A DNA stretch of 64,000 bases from Arthrobacter sp. C9C5 (GTDB lineage: Bacteria; Actinomycetota; Actinomycetes; Actinomycetales; Micrococcaceae). The stretch is taken from assembly GCF_013359735.1 (NCBI RefSeq), contig NZ_JABFMX010000015.1, positions 1 to 64,000 of the forward strand, in the 5' to 3' direction. Position 1 is the stretch's first letter. Every line of letters starts with the position of its first letter. The notes beneath the pieces are model-generated. The model saw only the letters and a program-made list of their open reading frames with translations, did no database searches and was not told the origin of the DNA. This document shows, one piece after another, positions 16,842-27,866 of the stretch. Made by a program: the position numbers and the translations under genes.

Positions 16842-18091
16842 CCACCCACACGGACACTTCCAGCACCGACGGCACCAACATCGACGGCACCAACACACGA
16901 CAGCCGGTGGCCGACGGCGGCGCCGCCCGCCGGAGCCGGAAGGCCGACGCGCAGCCGGGCCCCGGCACGGCTCCCGACGGCGCGCGCCCCGGCCCGGCGG
17001 GCCGCAGGCTCGCGGCGTGGGCCGCGGGCGGCGCCGGAGTGCTGCTCCTGGTCCTGCTTCCGCTGCTGAACATCTCGCTGCCCGGCGTGCTGCCCGGCCC
17101 CAGCTACACGCCCGGGTCCCTGCAACTGCTGGCCATGTGCATGCTGATGGCCGCCGCCGCCCTGACCTACCACCTGCTGCTGGGTGTGGCCGGGCTGCTG
17201 TCCTTCGGGCACGCCCTCTACTTCGGCGCCGGCGTCTACGGGCTCGCGATCATCCTGCAGAACTTCGATATCCCGCTGCTGCCGGCGATGGGGTTGACCC
17301 TGCTGATCGTGATCGTGCTGGCCCACGTGGTGGGCAGCATCAGCCTGCGCGTCAGCGGCATCCCCTTCGCCATGGTCACGCTGGCCTTCGCGCAGGCCGG
17401 GTCGGTGATCGTGGGCCGCAACCCCGAGGGCAGGACCGGCGGCGACGAGGGGCTGACGCTGCGCACGGACAACCTGCCCGATTTCCTGGTGGGCGTGGTC
17501 AACACCCGCAACCTGTACTGGCTGGCCCTGGCCGTGCTTGTCGCGGTCTTCGTCATCGTCACCTGGGTGCAGTCTTCCCGGGCCGGCCACGCCGCGGCCG
17601 CCGTGCGCGAGAACGAACTCCGGGTCCGCGTCCTGGGCCTGCAGCCCTACCTCGTGAAGCTGCTGATTTTCGTGGTCTCCGCCGTGCTGGTCTGCGTCAT
17701 CGGCATGGTCTTCCTGTTGCTGCAGAGCGGCGCCGTGCCCCGGGCGGTGTCCGCGGACTTCACCGTCACGTTGCTGGTGATGGTGGTCCTGGGTGGCGTG
17801 GGCTCGCGCTGGGGCGCCGTGGTTGGCGGCGTCTTCTACACCATCCTCGACCAGCGCCTTACGACGCTGGCGAACTCCGAGGCGGTGAAGTCGCTTCCGG
17901 ATGTTCTGCGTGTACCGTTGTCCGAACCGTTGTTCATCCTCGGCACCCTCTTCGTCCTGGTGGTGCTCTTCCTGCCGGGCGGCCTCACCGGAGCCGCCGA
18001 GCGGCTGGCGCAGCGCCGCAACCGGCGCGGCCAGCGTGGTGGTGGCGGCGGCACTTCGACGTCGCGCGAAATCCTGGAGGAAGCCGCATGA
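16838..18091 (+). CDS. Branched-chain-type ABC transporter permease, LivM type
   Basis: A 417-residue permease. The first 60 residues are a polar, Thr/Gly/Arg-rich cytoplasmic extension before the first helix; then come about nine helices with LivM features GLLSFGHALYFGAGVYG, GIPFAMVTLAFAQA, RNPEGRTGGDEGL and VRENELRVRVLGLQPYLVKL. The C terminus is a short basic/Gly tail. It overlaps genes on both sides by 4 bases. Confidence 0.92.
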   Translation: MTTHTDTSSTDGTNIDGTNTRQPVADGGAARRSRKADAQPGPGTAPDGARPGPAGRRLAAWAAGGAGVLLLVLLPLLNISLPGVLPGPSYTPGSLQLLAMCMLMAAAALTYHLLLGVAGLLSFGHALYFGAGVYGLAIILQNFDIPLLPAMGLTLLIVIVLAHVVGSISLRVSGIPFAMVTLAFAQAGSVIVGRNPEGRTGGDEGLTLRTDNLPDFLVGVVNTRNLYWLALAVLVAVFVIVTWVQSSRAGHAAAAVRENELRVRVLGLQPYLVKLLIFVVSAVLVCVIGMVFLLLQSGAVPRAVSADFTVTLLVMVVLGGVGSRWGAVVGGVFYTILDQRLTTLANSEAVKSLPDVLRVPLSEPLFILGTLFVLVVLFLPGGLTGAAERLAQRRNRRGQRGGGGGTSTSREILEEAA

Positions 18092-19710
18092 GCAACCCAA
18101 CCGGTCCGAACCAGGCCGACGGCCTGCACACCCTGGGCCGCTGGACCACCGACCGCAGCCTTTCCACCCCGCACCGGGTCGCCATCGACGACCGCGGCTG
18201 CACCCTGCTCTACAGCGAGCTGGAACGCCGGGCCTCTGCCCTGGCTGGCGGGTTCCGTGCCGCCGGTTACGGGATCGGGGACCGGATCGCGAGCCTCACC
18301 GGCAACAGCTCGGACCACGTGGTGGCCTTCTTCGCCTGTGCCAAGGCCGGGCTGGTCCTGGTCCCGCTGTCCTGGCGGCTCTCGCCCCGGGAACTCGCGG
18401 CGCAGCTCGAACTCGCGGAGCCTCAGCTGCTGCTGGTGGAAGGCGAGCTCGACTCGCTCGCCGCCGCGGCGTGCGCAATGCTGCCGCACCGGCCGCGGAC
18501 CGCTGCCCTGGGCCCCGGCGGCGTCGAAAGGGCCGTCCCGCCGCCTTCGCGCGTGCGGCCGGCGGCCTCGACCGACCCCCGCGCGCCCCGCCGGGACGTG
18601 CGCGACGACGATGCCCTGCTGATGATTTTCACCTCCGGTACCGAGGGGGCCAGCAAGGCCGCCGTCCTGACCCACGCCAACTGTTTCTGGAACAACCTCT
18701 CGCTCTCGCGGACCCTGGACATGGGCAGCAACGACGTGGTGCTGGCCGTGCTCCCGCAGTTCCACGTGGGCGGCTGGAACATCCAGCCGCTGCTGGCCTG
18801 GTGGGTCGGCGCCACCGTGGTGCTGGAACGCGGGTTCGATCCGGGCCGGGTGCTGCAGCTCATCGCCGAGCGGGGCGTGACCATGCTGATGGGTGTCCCC
18901 ACCCAGTACCTGATGCTGGCCGAACACCCGGACTTTGCGCACGCGGAACTGGGCAGCCTGCGCCACGCCGTGGTGGGCGGGGCGCCGATGCCGGCGCCGC
19001 TGCTGCGGATCTGGCACCGCCGGGGGGTGGCCTTGAGCCAGGGCTACGGCCTGACCGAGGCCTCGCCCAACGTCCTGTGCCTGCCGAACGACGACGCCGA
19101 ACGGATGGTGGGCTACTCCGGCAAGCCGTATCCGCACGTCGCCGTCGCCGTGGCAGACCCGGTCACCGGAGAAATCCTCGACGGCGCCGCCAGCGGCGAG
19201 CTGCTGGTGGGAGGCCCGGGCGTGTTCGCCGGCTACTTCCGCGACCCCGCCGCCACGGCAGCCGTGCTCGCCGGCGGCTGGCTGCGCACCGGCGACCTGG
19301 TGGAGCGCGACGCCGAGGGGTACATCAAAGTCGTGGACCGGCTCAAGGACATCTACATCTCCGGCGGCGAGAACGTGGCCCCGGCCGAGGTCGAGGCAGC
19401 CCTGCTGGCCCACCCGGCGGTGGCGCAGGCCGCCGTCGTCGGGGTGGAGGACGCGCGCTGGGGTGAAAGCGGCATGGGCTTCGTGGTGGTCCGTCCCGGC
19501 ATGGCCACCGACGAGCAGGAGCTGCTGGAACACTGCGCCTCCCAGCTGGCCCGCTTCAAGGTCCCGGCGCGGATCGAGCTGGTCGCCGCGCTGCCACGCA
19601 CCGCACTGAACAAGGTGCTCCGCGCCAGGCTGCGCCAGGAACTGGCCGGGAGAACTCCGGCGGAGCGCCTTCCTGCCGGCCGCGGCTCCGCGGCAGGGGG
19701 ACGGGCATGA
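18088..19710 (+). CDS. AMP-dependent acyl-CoA ligase (ANL superfamily)
   Basis: A 540-residue adenylate-forming ligase. The ATP-binding loop is IFTSGTEGASK (about residues 180-190), followed by QGYGLTEASPNVLC, the hinge GWLRTGDLVERD, and YISGGENVAPAEVE; the catalytic lysine lies in TALNKVLRA near residue 509. It activates a carboxylic acid to an acyl-AMP and then an acyl-CoA. Long-chain, short-chain and aromatic acids cannot be told apart from sequence alone. The ATG at 18088 overlaps livM by 4 bases; a much longer in-frame extension from 17017 is a shadow of livM. It gives the import operon a metabolic purpose: trapping the imported acid as a thioester. Confidence 0.9.
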   Translation: MSNPTGPNQADGLHTLGRWTTDRSLSTPHRVAIDDRGCTLLYSELERRASALAGGFRAAGYGIGDRIASLTGNSSDHVVAFFACAKAGLVLVPLSWRLSPRELAAQLELAEPQLLLVEGELDSLAAAACAMLPHRPRTAALGPGGVERAVPPPSRVRPAASTDPRAPRRDVRDDDALLMIFTSGTEGASKAAVLTHANCFWNNLSLSRTLDMGSNDVVLAVLPQFHVGGWNIQPLLAWWVGATVVLERGFDPGRVLQLIAERGVTMLMGVPTQYLMLAEHPDFAHAELGSLRHAVVGGAPMPAPLLRIWHRRGVALSQGYGLTEASPNVLCLPNDDAERMVGYSGKPYPHVAVAVADPVTGEILDGAASGELLVGGPGVFAGYFRDPAATAAVLAGGWLRTGDLVERDAEGYIKVVDRLKDIYISGGENVAPAEVEAALLAHPAVAQAAVVGVEDARWGESGMGFVVVRPGMATDEQELLEHCASQLARFKVPARIELVAALPRTALNKVLRARLRQELAGRTPAERLPAGRGSAAGGRA

Positions 19711-20384
19711 GCGCCGCGCCGCGCACCGCCCGCGGCACCCGCACCCGGGCCAAGCTGCTCGAGGCCGCGGAGTCGGTCTTCGCCTCGGTGGGCTACCACG
19801 AAGCCTCGATCGTCAAGATCACGGAGGCGGCCGGCGTCGGCCTCGGCACGTTCTACCTGTACTTTGACGGCAAACAGGCCATCTTCGACGAAGTGGTCGA
19901 GGACCTGAACCGGCGCGTCCGGCACGCCATGACCGACGCGGCCAAGAGCGCAGGCACCCGGCTCGAGGCGGAACGGGCCGGCTTCCGGGCCTTCTTCCGC
20001 TTCACCGCGCAGCACCCCGCCCTGTACCGGATCATCCGGCAGGCCGAGTTCGTCTCGCCCGGCGCGCTGCGGCTCCACTACACCCGGATCGTCAACGGCT
20101 ACATCGAGGGCCTGAAAGCGGCCCAGCTCAGCGGCGAGGTCCGGGAGATGGACCCCACCGTCGCGGCCTGGGCCCTGATGGGCATCGGCGAGCTGATCGG
20201 CATGCGCTGGGTCCTCTGGGACGAGGAAGGCGCCGAACCCGCCGCCGGCGCCCGGCCCGACGTGCCCGAAGAAGTCTTCGAGGAAATGATGCAGTTCATC
20301 GAACGGGCCCTTGCGCCCTCGCCCGGTTCCGCCCCAGGAACGGCCGCGAACCCCACACCGCCCCAGGAAGGGACAGCCCCATGA
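19707..20384 (+). CDS. TetR/AcrR family transcriptional regulator
   Basis: A 225-residue regulator with an N-terminal HTH (residues 8-55: RTRAKLLEAAESVFASVGYH, then ITEAAGVGLGTFYLYF) and a helical ligand-binding C-terminal domain. It is encoded within the operon it probably controls, overlapping both neighbours by 4 bases, which suggests feedback by the imported acid or its CoA ester. The inverted repeat at 13029-13044 is a candidate operator. The C terminus is low complexity. Confidence 0.9.
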   Translation: MSAAPRTARGTRTRAKLLEAAESVFASVGYHEASIVKITEAAGVGLGTFYLYFDGKQAIFDEVVEDLNRRVRHAMTDAAKSAGTRLEAERAGFRAFFRFTAQHPALYRIIRQAEFVSPGALRLHYTRIVNGYIEGLKAAQLSGEVREMDPTVAAWALMGIGELIGMRWVLWDEEGAEPAAGARPDVPEEVFEEMMQFIERALAPSPGSAPGTAANPTPPQEGTAP

Positions 20385-21286
20385 CCCAGACAGCCAGCAA
20401 GGACACGTACCGCACCGCCGAAGTGGAGGTCCGCGGCGGCACGTTGCACACCGCCATCTGGGGCCCGGACGAGCCCGACGCCCCGACCATCCTCGCCGTC
20501 CACGGGGTCACCGCCTCGCACAAGGCCTGGCCGTACCTGGCCGAGGCGCTGCCGGACGTCCGGATCATCGCTCCGGACCTGCGCGGCCGCGGCCGCAGCA
20601 ATGCCCTGCCCGCACCGTACGGGATGCCCTCGCACGCCGAGGACCTCGCTGCCGTGCTGGCGGCGTTGGCTCCGGAGCCGGTCGTCGTGGTGGGGCATTC
20701 GATGGGCGGCTTCGCGTCGGTCGTCCTTGCGAACCTGTTCCCGGAGCGCGTCCGCTCGCTCGTGCTGGTGGACGGAGGCCTGCCGCTGCAGGTCCCGGAG
20801 GGGATCTCCGACGAGCAGCTCATCTCCTCGGTGCTCGGCCCGGCTGCCGAGCGCCTCAACGCCACGTTCCCGAGCCGCGAGGTGTACCGCTCCTTCTGGC
20901 GGCAGCACCCGGCGTTCAGCGCCGGCTGGGGACCGCTCGTGGAAGCCTACGTGGACTACGACCTCACCGGCGAGGAGCCGGAACTGCGGCCCTCCACGCG
21001 CTATCAGGCGATGGCCGAAGATACCGCGGAACTGCACCGGGGCGCCTCACTGCTCAAAGCGCTGGACGAACTCGCCGTGGACACCGTGGTCCTCCGGGCG
21101 CCGCGCGGGCTGCTCAACGAGCCGGCCGCCCTCTATGCGCCCGGGTACCTGGACGAGTGGGCCGCGAAGCTGCCGTCCCTGCGGGTCCGGGAGGTGCCGG
21201 ACGTGAACCACTACACGATCGTGATGGGCGAGACCGGTGCCGCGGCCGTGGCGGAAAGCGTGCGGGAGGCCCTGGCCGGCAGTTGA
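20381..21286 (+). CDS. Alpha/beta hydrolase
   Basis: A 301-residue hydrolase with the oxyanion region HGVTASHKAW, nucleophile elbow GHSMGG (Ser about residue 107), an acid residue in the usual position and the catalytic histidine in NHYTIVMG (about residue 276). It is the last gene of the operon and overlaps the regulator gene by 4 bases. With an importer and an acyl-CoA ligase, it could release an acid from an ester or cleave a thioester or C-C bond in the same pathway. The substrate is unknown. Confidence 0.88.
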   Translation: MTQTASKDTYRTAEVEVRGGTLHTAIWGPDEPDAPTILAVHGVTASHKAWPYLAEALPDVRIIAPDLRGRGRSNALPAPYGMPSHAEDLAAVLAALAPEPVVVVGHSMGGFASVVLANLFPERVRSLVLVDGGLPLQVPEGISDEQLISSVLGPAAERLNATFPSREVYRSFWRQHPAFSAGWGPLVEAYVDYDLTGEEPELRPSTRYQAMAEDTAELHRGASLLKALDELAVDTVVLRAPRGLLNEPAALYAPGYLDEWAAKLPSLRVREVPDVNHYTIVMGETGAAAVAESVREALAGS

Positions 21287-21344
21287 GGGAGCCTGTAGAC
21301 GGGGCCTAGCCGCCGTCGTCGCCGGAGTGCCTGACGGCGGCGGA

Positions 21345-21626
21345 TCAGGGCGCGGACTCGATAATCCGGGTCGCTGGGGCTCCCTGCAGGGCAGGGGCCG
21401 CGGCGGGCGAATTCCAGACGGTTGCCTGAAGCTTCGCCAGTAGGGCTTCGGCCTGGGCACGTTGCTCGAAATCGAGCTCGACTACCACATAGTTCGGGTC
21501 ATCCACCGGACGGCTGATGCGGGGTGCGGTGACTCCCGACGCCGCGCGGTTGACCGGGTCACGGTCGAACGCTTCCTTCCACAGCTCGTAGTCCTTGATC
21601 TTGTGCTCAATCTGCAGGGTGAACAT
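21345..21626 (-). CDS. Small hypothetical protein with ABM-like (dimeric alpha-beta barrel) look
   Basis: A 93-residue protein: MFTLQIEHKIKDYELWKEAFDRDP at the N terminus, then YVVVELDFEQRAQAEALLAKLQ. The pattern beta-strand, 'YxxWKxAF', beta-strand, 'FExxAxAEAL' is that of small cyanase/antibiotic-monooxygenase-like dimeric barrels of unknown role. ATG 21626 is chosen over a GTG 3 bases upstream because AGGAGGG ends about 6 bases before it. Confidence 0.7.
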   Translation of the reverse strand: MFTLQIEHKIKDYELWKEAFDRDPVNRAASGVTAPRISRPVDDPNYVVVELDFEQRAQAEALLAKLQATVWNSPAAAPALQGAPATRIIESAP

Positions 21627-21788
21627 CACGAGCCCTCCTTATGTCTCTTCTCTGGCTGCGGGATGTTCAACGGTAGGCGCGGCGGGGCGGCGCGCGGTAT
21701 CCCAGATTTCTGGTGGGGGTGCCGGGTTTCGGTCCCGCGTCCGGCCCGCACCTTTAGCCGGCCGATTCAGAAGGCAAAGCCCGAGGGG

Positions 21789-21794
21789 CATACT
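21789..21794 (+). promoter_or_regulatory. -10-like hexamer for the LuxR-type gene
   Basis: CATACT lies 6 bases before the ATG at 21801, predicting a leaderless mRNA. Confidence 0.4.
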
Positions 21795-21800
21795 GATTCC

Positions 21801-22934
21801 ATGGCCACCAGTTGGGCGCTGAGCCGGAGTCTGGAACGAATCGGCTACCTCTGCCGCGACGTGCTGGATGACCGGGAGCTGCGCCGGGAAGTGCTTGCGG
21901 AACTCGGAAAAGTGGTGCCGTTCAGCGCCTTTGCCTGGCCGTTGACAGATCCGGAATCGGCCACCGGGATCTCGCCGATGGCCAGGATTCCCTGTCCGGA
22001 CGAGCTGCCTGAGCTGATCCGGCTTAAGTACCTGACGGCGGACGCCCGATGGACCTCCCTGATGGGCCAGCGACGGCCGGCGACGACCCTGCTGATGGCC
22101 ACTGGCGGGCGGCCGGCGCGCAGCCGACTCTGGAACGGGCTGTTGATCCGCTACGGGGTGACGGACGTGCTGTCCGTGGTTTTCGCCGATAAACATGGGT
22201 GCTGGGGCTGGCTCGACTTGTGGCGTGGCGGGGACGAGGGCACGTTCTCCGAGCCCGAGACCGATTTCCTCGCCACGGCGGCACCGCTGTTGGCAGCAGG
22301 CCTGCGGCGGAGCCGGGCGGCACAGTGGCAGCGGGACGTTGGAGGTGGTGCCGGGGCCCGGACGGCTGTTGGGAAGTCCTTGCCGCCCCAGGCCGTGCTG
22401 GTCCTCGACGAGCGGCTGGCCGTGAGGGGCCAGACGGCAACGGCCGGCGACTGGCTGGGGCTGCTGCAGCGCGGGCCCCGGCCGTATGAGGGCATCCCCG
22501 CGGAAGTCTTGAATGTCGCCGCCCAACTTCTGGCGAGGGAAGCCGGGGTGGACGCCCACCAAGCCATGTCCCGCGTTCCGGTGGGGCACGGCGCCTGGGC
22601 TCTTTTGCGCTCCGCCCGGATGGACCCCGGGAAAGGGGGAGCGCCTCCGCTCGCGGTGACTATTCAGGAGTGCCCGGCAGCGGACCGGCTGGAAGCGTTT
22701 GCCCGCTGCTTTGCGCTGACTCCGCAACAGCACCGGCTGCTGGGGCTCGCCGCCGGCGGCCTCAGCACGTCTGAGCTGGCAGCTGCCCTGCAGATCCGCC
22801 CCTACACCGTGCAGGACCTGTTCAAGGCTGTCTTCGTGGCCTGCGGTGTCCGGAGCCGGGGTGCGCTGCTGGGCCTGGCTCTCGGAGCCGCGGCTGTGTC
22901 GCCGACCGCCGCCTCGGCATCAGACGGGCGGTGA
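21801..22934 (+). CDS. LuxR-family HTH transcriptional regulator with N-terminal sensor domain
   Basis: A 377-residue protein. The C-terminal 65 residues are a LuxR-type HTH (LTPQQHRLLGLAAGGLSTSE, then LQIRPYTVQDLFKAVF); the N-terminal part resembles GAF-like sensor domains, with FSAFAWPLTDPESATGISP. No phosphoacceptor receiver domain is visible. The ATG at 21801 is preferred because upstream in-frame codons look non-coding and a -10-like hexamer sits just before it. It neighbours the moa cluster, converging with moaD, but nothing shows that it controls it. Confidence 0.82.
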   Translation: MATSWALSRSLERIGYLCRDVLDDRELRREVLAELGKVVPFSAFAWPLTDPESATGISPMARIPCPDELPELIRLKYLTADARWTSLMGQRRPATTLLMATGGRPARSRLWNGLLIRYGVTDVLSVVFADKHGCWGWLDLWRGGDEGTFSEPETDFLATAAPLLAAGLRRSRAAQWQRDVGGGAGARTAVGKSLPPQAVLVLDERLAVRGQTATAGDWLGLLQRGPRPYEGIPAEVLNVAAQLLAREAGVDAHQAMSRVPVGHGAWALLRSARMDPGKGGAPPLAVTIQECPAADRLEAFARCFALTPQQHRLLGLAAGGLSTSELAAALQIRPYTVQDLFKAVFVACGVRSRGALLGLALGAAAVSPTAASASDGR

Positions 22935-22951
22935 GGACCAGTTGACGGAGC

Positions 22952-23218
22952 CTAGCCGCCGGCGAAGGGCGGCAGCACGTCGACGACGTCGTCGGGGCCC
23001 AGGACCGCGGCAGTATTACGGACGGCCACCTCATTGAGCAGGAAGCTGGACCGGGACAGGATGCGGACCAGCGGCGGCGTGCCCGCCGGCGGCTCAGGGC
23101 GTTCGACGGCGAGGACCGCCTCCACCAGGGTGGCCAGCGTGGCGCCGTCGGGCAGCTCGAACTTTTCCTCGTCCACGCCGGCGGCAGCGCGCGCGGCAGC
23201 GAAGTAACGTACGTTCAC
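22952..23218 (-). CDS. moaD: Molybdopterin synthase sulfur carrier subunit MoaD
   Basis: An 88-residue ubiquitin-like protein ending in PPFAGG; the terminal Gly-Gly is the thiocarboxylation site that delivers sulfur to precursor Z. The N terminus [12 protein letters not shown] is typical of MoaD. It starts with GTG 7 bases after the moaA stop, so the two form an operon. Partner MoaE is encoded at 28365 on the other strand. Confidence 0.93.
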   Translation of the reverse strand: MNVRYFAAARAAAGVDEEKFELPDGATLATLVEAVLAVERPEPPAGTPPLVRILSRSSFLLNEVAVRNTAAVLGPDDVVDVLPPFAGG

Positions 23219-23225
23219 GGGTGGT

Positions 23226-24362
23226 TCAGCCTCCGATGGCGCTCATGCTGCGGTCCGGCTGGACGAAGTCCGGGGCGTCCAGTCCGACGTGGTCCATGCC
23301 GTGGGCCTTGGGCTTGAGCCACATGGCGTCCTGCCAGCGTTCGGCGAGTTGTTCGTCGCTGGCGCCCCCGCGCAGCAGCCCCAGCAGGTCGGTTTCCTCG
23401 CGGGAGAAGAGGCAGCTCATGATCTTCCCCTCCGCGGTGATCCGGGTCCGGCGGCAGTCCGCGCAGAACGGTTCGGTGACCGAGGCGATGATCCCCACGG
23501 TGCCCAGCACGGGGCCCGTGGCCTGGTCCGTGCCCGGCACGCGGGCGCGGACCTCGAAACGCTCGGCCGGGGCGCCGTCGCGCTCCCGCGGATCGGCGCT
23601 GAGCACGTAGTCGACGGAGAGCAGGTCCCGGATCTCCGCTGCGGTAATCATGTTCCGGCGGGTCCAGCCGTGGTCGGCGTCGAGCGGCATCTGTTCGATG
23701 AAGCGCAGTTCGTAGCCGCGGTCCAGGGCCCAGGCGAGCAGCGAGGGGGACTCGGCGTCGTTGATGCCGCGCATCAACACGGCGTTGAGCTTCACGGGTC
23801 CCAGGCCGGCGGCCCAGGCGGCGTCGACACCGGCGAGGACGCGGCCCAGGAACGGCCGCCGGGTCAGCTTGGTGAAGGTTTCCTCGTGCAGCGAGTCCAG
23901 GGAGACATTGATCCGGGTCAGCCCGGCTGCCTTCAGCCCGGCCGCTTTCTTGTCCAGCCCGACCGCGTTGGTGGTCATCGAGATCGGCAGGTCCGGGTGC
24001 GCCTGGCGAAGGGCGGAAATAATGTCCAGCAGGTCCGCCCTGACCAGCGGTTCGCCGCCGGTGAGCCGGAGTTCGCGGACACCCAGCTGTTCGACGCCGA
24101 TCCGCACGATCCGCACGATTTCCTCCGCCGTCATGACGGCCTGCTTGGACAGCCATTCGAGGCCTTCGGCCGGCATGCAGTAGCTGCAGCGGAGGTTGCA
24201 TTTATCCGTCAGCGAGAGCCGCATGTCGGTGGCGCGGCGGCCGTATCGGTCCACCAGCCCGGCAGGCATTCCGGCCGGGCGCCCGGCCGGCTGCGGCGCC
24301 GGTACGTCCGCGCCGGGGCCGCTTTCCGCGCGGGGCTGGGGCATGCCAAGCTGAACACTCAT
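23226..24362 (-). CDS. moaA: GTP 3',8-cyclase MoaA (radical SAM)
   Basis: A 378-residue radical SAM enzyme making the first intermediate of molybdenum cofactor from GTP. The N-terminal [4Fe-4S] motif is CNLRCSYC (Cys55, 59, 62) and the C-terminal cluster is FCADC...MSCLF. ELRLTGGEPL is the SAM-binding glycine motif. The C-terminal Gly-Gly needed for activity is present (SAIGG). A 40-residue Pro/Ala-rich N-terminal extension precedes the domain. The ATG follows a -10-like hexamer by 6 bases. Confidence 0.96.
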   Translation of the reverse strand: MSVQLGMPQPRAESGPGADVPAPQPAGRPAGMPAGLVDRYGRRATDMRLSLTDKCNLRCSYCMPAEGLEWLSKQAVMTAEEIVRIVRIGVEQLGVRELRLTGGEPLVRADLLDIISALRQAHPDLPISMTTNAVGLDKKAAGLKAAGLTRINVSLDSLHEETFTKLTRRPFLGRVLAGVDAAWAAGLGPVKLNAVLMRGINDAESPSLLAWALDRGYELRFIEQMPLDADHGWTRRNMITAAEIRDLLSVDYVLSADPRERDGAPAERFEVRARVPGTDQATGPVLGTVGIIASVTEPFCADCRRTRITAEGKIMSCLFSREETDLLGLLRGGASDEQLAERWQDAMWLKPKAHGMDHVGLDAPDFVQPDRSMSAIGG

Positions 24363-24368
24363 AAGGTC

Positions 24369-24374
24369 AGGCTA
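24369..24374 (-). promoter_or_regulatory. -10-like hexamer for moaA
   Basis: On the minus strand TAGCCT lies 6 bases before the moaA ATG, predicting a leaderless mRNA. It is 56 bases from the divergent hexamer at 24431. Confidence 0.45.
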
Positions 24375-24430
24375 CGCCACTGCGGGCCAGGCATCACGCC
24401 CCGGAGCCAACGAACTGGCGCCTGCGAACT

Positions 24431-24436
24431 TATGCT
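24431..24436 (+). promoter_or_regulatory. -10-like hexamer for the Mo-oxidoreductase gene
   Basis: TATGCT lies 6 bases before the GTG at 24443, predicting a leaderless mRNA divergent from moaA. Confidence 0.45.
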
Positions 24437-24442
24437 GGAAGC

Positions 24443-26134
<1,692 letters not shown>

Positions 26135-26160
26135 CCAGCCGAGCCAAAGGTCAACAACGT

Positions 26161-27378
26161 ATGCACCGCACCGCGAACAGGCCCGTAACCGTGGAAGCGC
26201 ACCGGGACAAGGTCCGCGCGCTGCTGGCACCCCTTGCCGCCCGCGTGGACACCGTGCCGCTCCGGGACGCGCTGGGCCGGGGACTGGCCGCCGACATCAC
26301 GGCCCCGCTGGACCTCCCGCCGTTTGCCAACTCGCAGATGGACGGCTTTGCCATCCGCAGCGCCGACGTGCCCGACGGCGGCGCCGAACTGCGCGTCGCG
26401 GCTCCCGTCCCGGCCGGCGCACAGCCCGCCGAACTGGCCCCCGGCACAGCCGCGCCCATCATGACCGGAGCCATGATCCCGGCCGGGGCCGACGCCGTCG
26501 TCCCCATTGAGCAGGCCGTTCCGGATTCCTTCCCCGCCCCCGGGGAAACCGCCACCGTCCGCCTGCCCGCGACCCCGGCGGGCACCTTCGTCCGCGACGC
26601 CGGCAGCGACATTGCCGCCGGCCAGCCAGCCTTGGCCGCCGGAACCTTCCTGGGCCCCGGGCAGCTGGGGCTGCTGGCCGCCCTGGGCCTGAGCCAGGTG
26701 CCGGTGCACGCCGTGCCGAGGGTCCTGCTGGTGACGACCGGCGACGAGGTGGTGGAACCGGGCAGCCCGCTGCAGCCCGGCAAGATCTACGACGCGAACG
26801 GCACCCTGCTCGAATCCGCCCTCCGCCAGGCCGGCCTCCACGTCACCCGCACCGGCATCTCCGCCGACAACCCCGAGGAGCTGGCATCCCTGCTGCGCCG
26901 GCACGCGGCTGAGGTGGATCTGATAGTCACCACCGGGGGAGTCAGCAAGGGCGCGTACGAGGTGGTCCGGCAGGCGCTGGCGGGCCACGACGTCGAGTTC
27001 GGCGGCGTGGCAATGCAGCCGGGCGGCCCGCAGGGCATCGGCACCTTCGACGGCGTCCCCGTCCTCGGCTTCCCGGGGAACCCGGTCAGCTGCCTCGTCT
27101 CCTTCGAAATGTTCCTGCGGCCCGTGCTGGCCGAACTGTTCGGCTCGCCGGCGCCGCGGACCGTGGTCCGGGCCCGGCTGGCCGAAGCACTGACTTCCCC
27201 CGAAGCCAAGCACCAGGTCCGGCGCGGCACCCTCGGCGCGGACGGCACCGTCCGCTTGGAAGGCGGCGCGGGATCCCATCTGGTGCACGCACTGGCGCAC
27301 TCCAATGCCCTCGTGCAGCTTCCGGTGGGAACCGCGGCGCTCGCCGAGGGCGACGAGGTGGAAGTATGGATGCTGTGA
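26161..27378 (+). CDS. moeA: Molybdopterin molybdenumtransferase MoeA
   Basis: A 405-residue MoeA that inserts molybdate into adenylylated molybdopterin. Family motifs are [40 protein letters not shown] and [14 protein letters not shown]. The ATG at 26161, 26 bases after the oxidoreductase stop, is used; the longer open frame upstream is a shadow. The 3' end overlaps moaC by 13 bases. Confidence 0.95.
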   Translation: MHRTANRPVTVEAHRDKVRALLAPLAARVDTVPLRDALGRGLAADITAPLDLPPFANSQMDGFAIRSADVPDGGAELRVAAPVPAGAQPAELAPGTAAPIMTGAMIPAGADAVVPIEQAVPDSFPAPGETATVRLPATPAGTFVRDAGSDIAAGQPALAAGTFLGPGQLGLLAALGLSQVPVHAVPRVLLVTTGDEVVEPGSPLQPGKIYDANGTLLESALRQAGLHVTRTGISADNPEELASLLRRHAAEVDLIVTTGGVSKGAYEVVRQALAGHDVEFGGVAMQPGGPQGIGTFDGVPVLGFPGNPVSCLVSFEMFLRPVLAELFGSPAPRTVVRARLAEALTSPEAKHQVRRGTLGADGTVRLEGGAGSHLVHALAHSNALVQLPVGTAALAEGDEVEVWML

Positions 27379-27866
27379 ACGAAGCAGATACCCCAGACAA
27401 GCCCGTGCTGACCCATCTCCGGCAGGACGGCACCGCGCAGATGGTCGACGTGTCCAACAAGGCCGAGACCACGCGGGAGGCCACCGCCACCGCCACGGTC
27501 AACAGCACCGCCGAGGTCCTGGCCCTGCTCGGTGCCGGCGAACTGCCCAAGGGAGATGCGCTGGCCGTCGCGCGGGTGGCCGGAATCCTGGCTGCCAAGA
27601 AGACCCCGGACCTGATTCCGCTCTGCCACCCGCTGCCGATCACCAAGGTGACCGTCGATTTCGAGCTCGACGCCGAGTCCGTCACCGTGTTCGCCACGGT
27701 CAAGACCCGCGGCGTGACCGGGGTGGAGATGGAAGCCCTCACCGCGGTCTCCGTGGCGGCCCTGAGCGTGTACGACATGATCAAGGCCGTGGACAAGCAT
27801 GCGGTCCTGACGGACATCAAGGTGCTGGCCAAAAGCGGCGGCAAGAGTGGGGACTGGACACTGTGA
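27366..27866 (+). CDS. moaC: Cyclic pyranopterin monophosphate synthase MoaC
   Basis: A 166-residue MoaC acting after MoaA to form cyclic pyranopterin monophosphate. Conserved segments are [43 protein letters not shown] and [10 protein letters not shown] with the catalytic lysines. It overlaps moeA by 13 bases and mogA by 4, indicating translational coupling. Confidence 0.96.
   Translation: MDAVNEADTPDKPVLTHLRQDGTAQMVDVSNKAETTREATATATVNSTAEVLALLGAGELPKGDALAVARVAGILAAKKTPDLIPLCHPLPITKVTVDFELDAESVTVFATVKTRGVTGVEMEALTAVSVAALSVYDMIKAVDKHAVLTDIKVLAKSGGKSGDWTL

Noticed and set aside
17017..18087. Open frame extending the acyl-CoA ligase upstream across livM
   Set aside because: Composition is that of a high-GC off-frame translation; the ligase fold starts after 18088.
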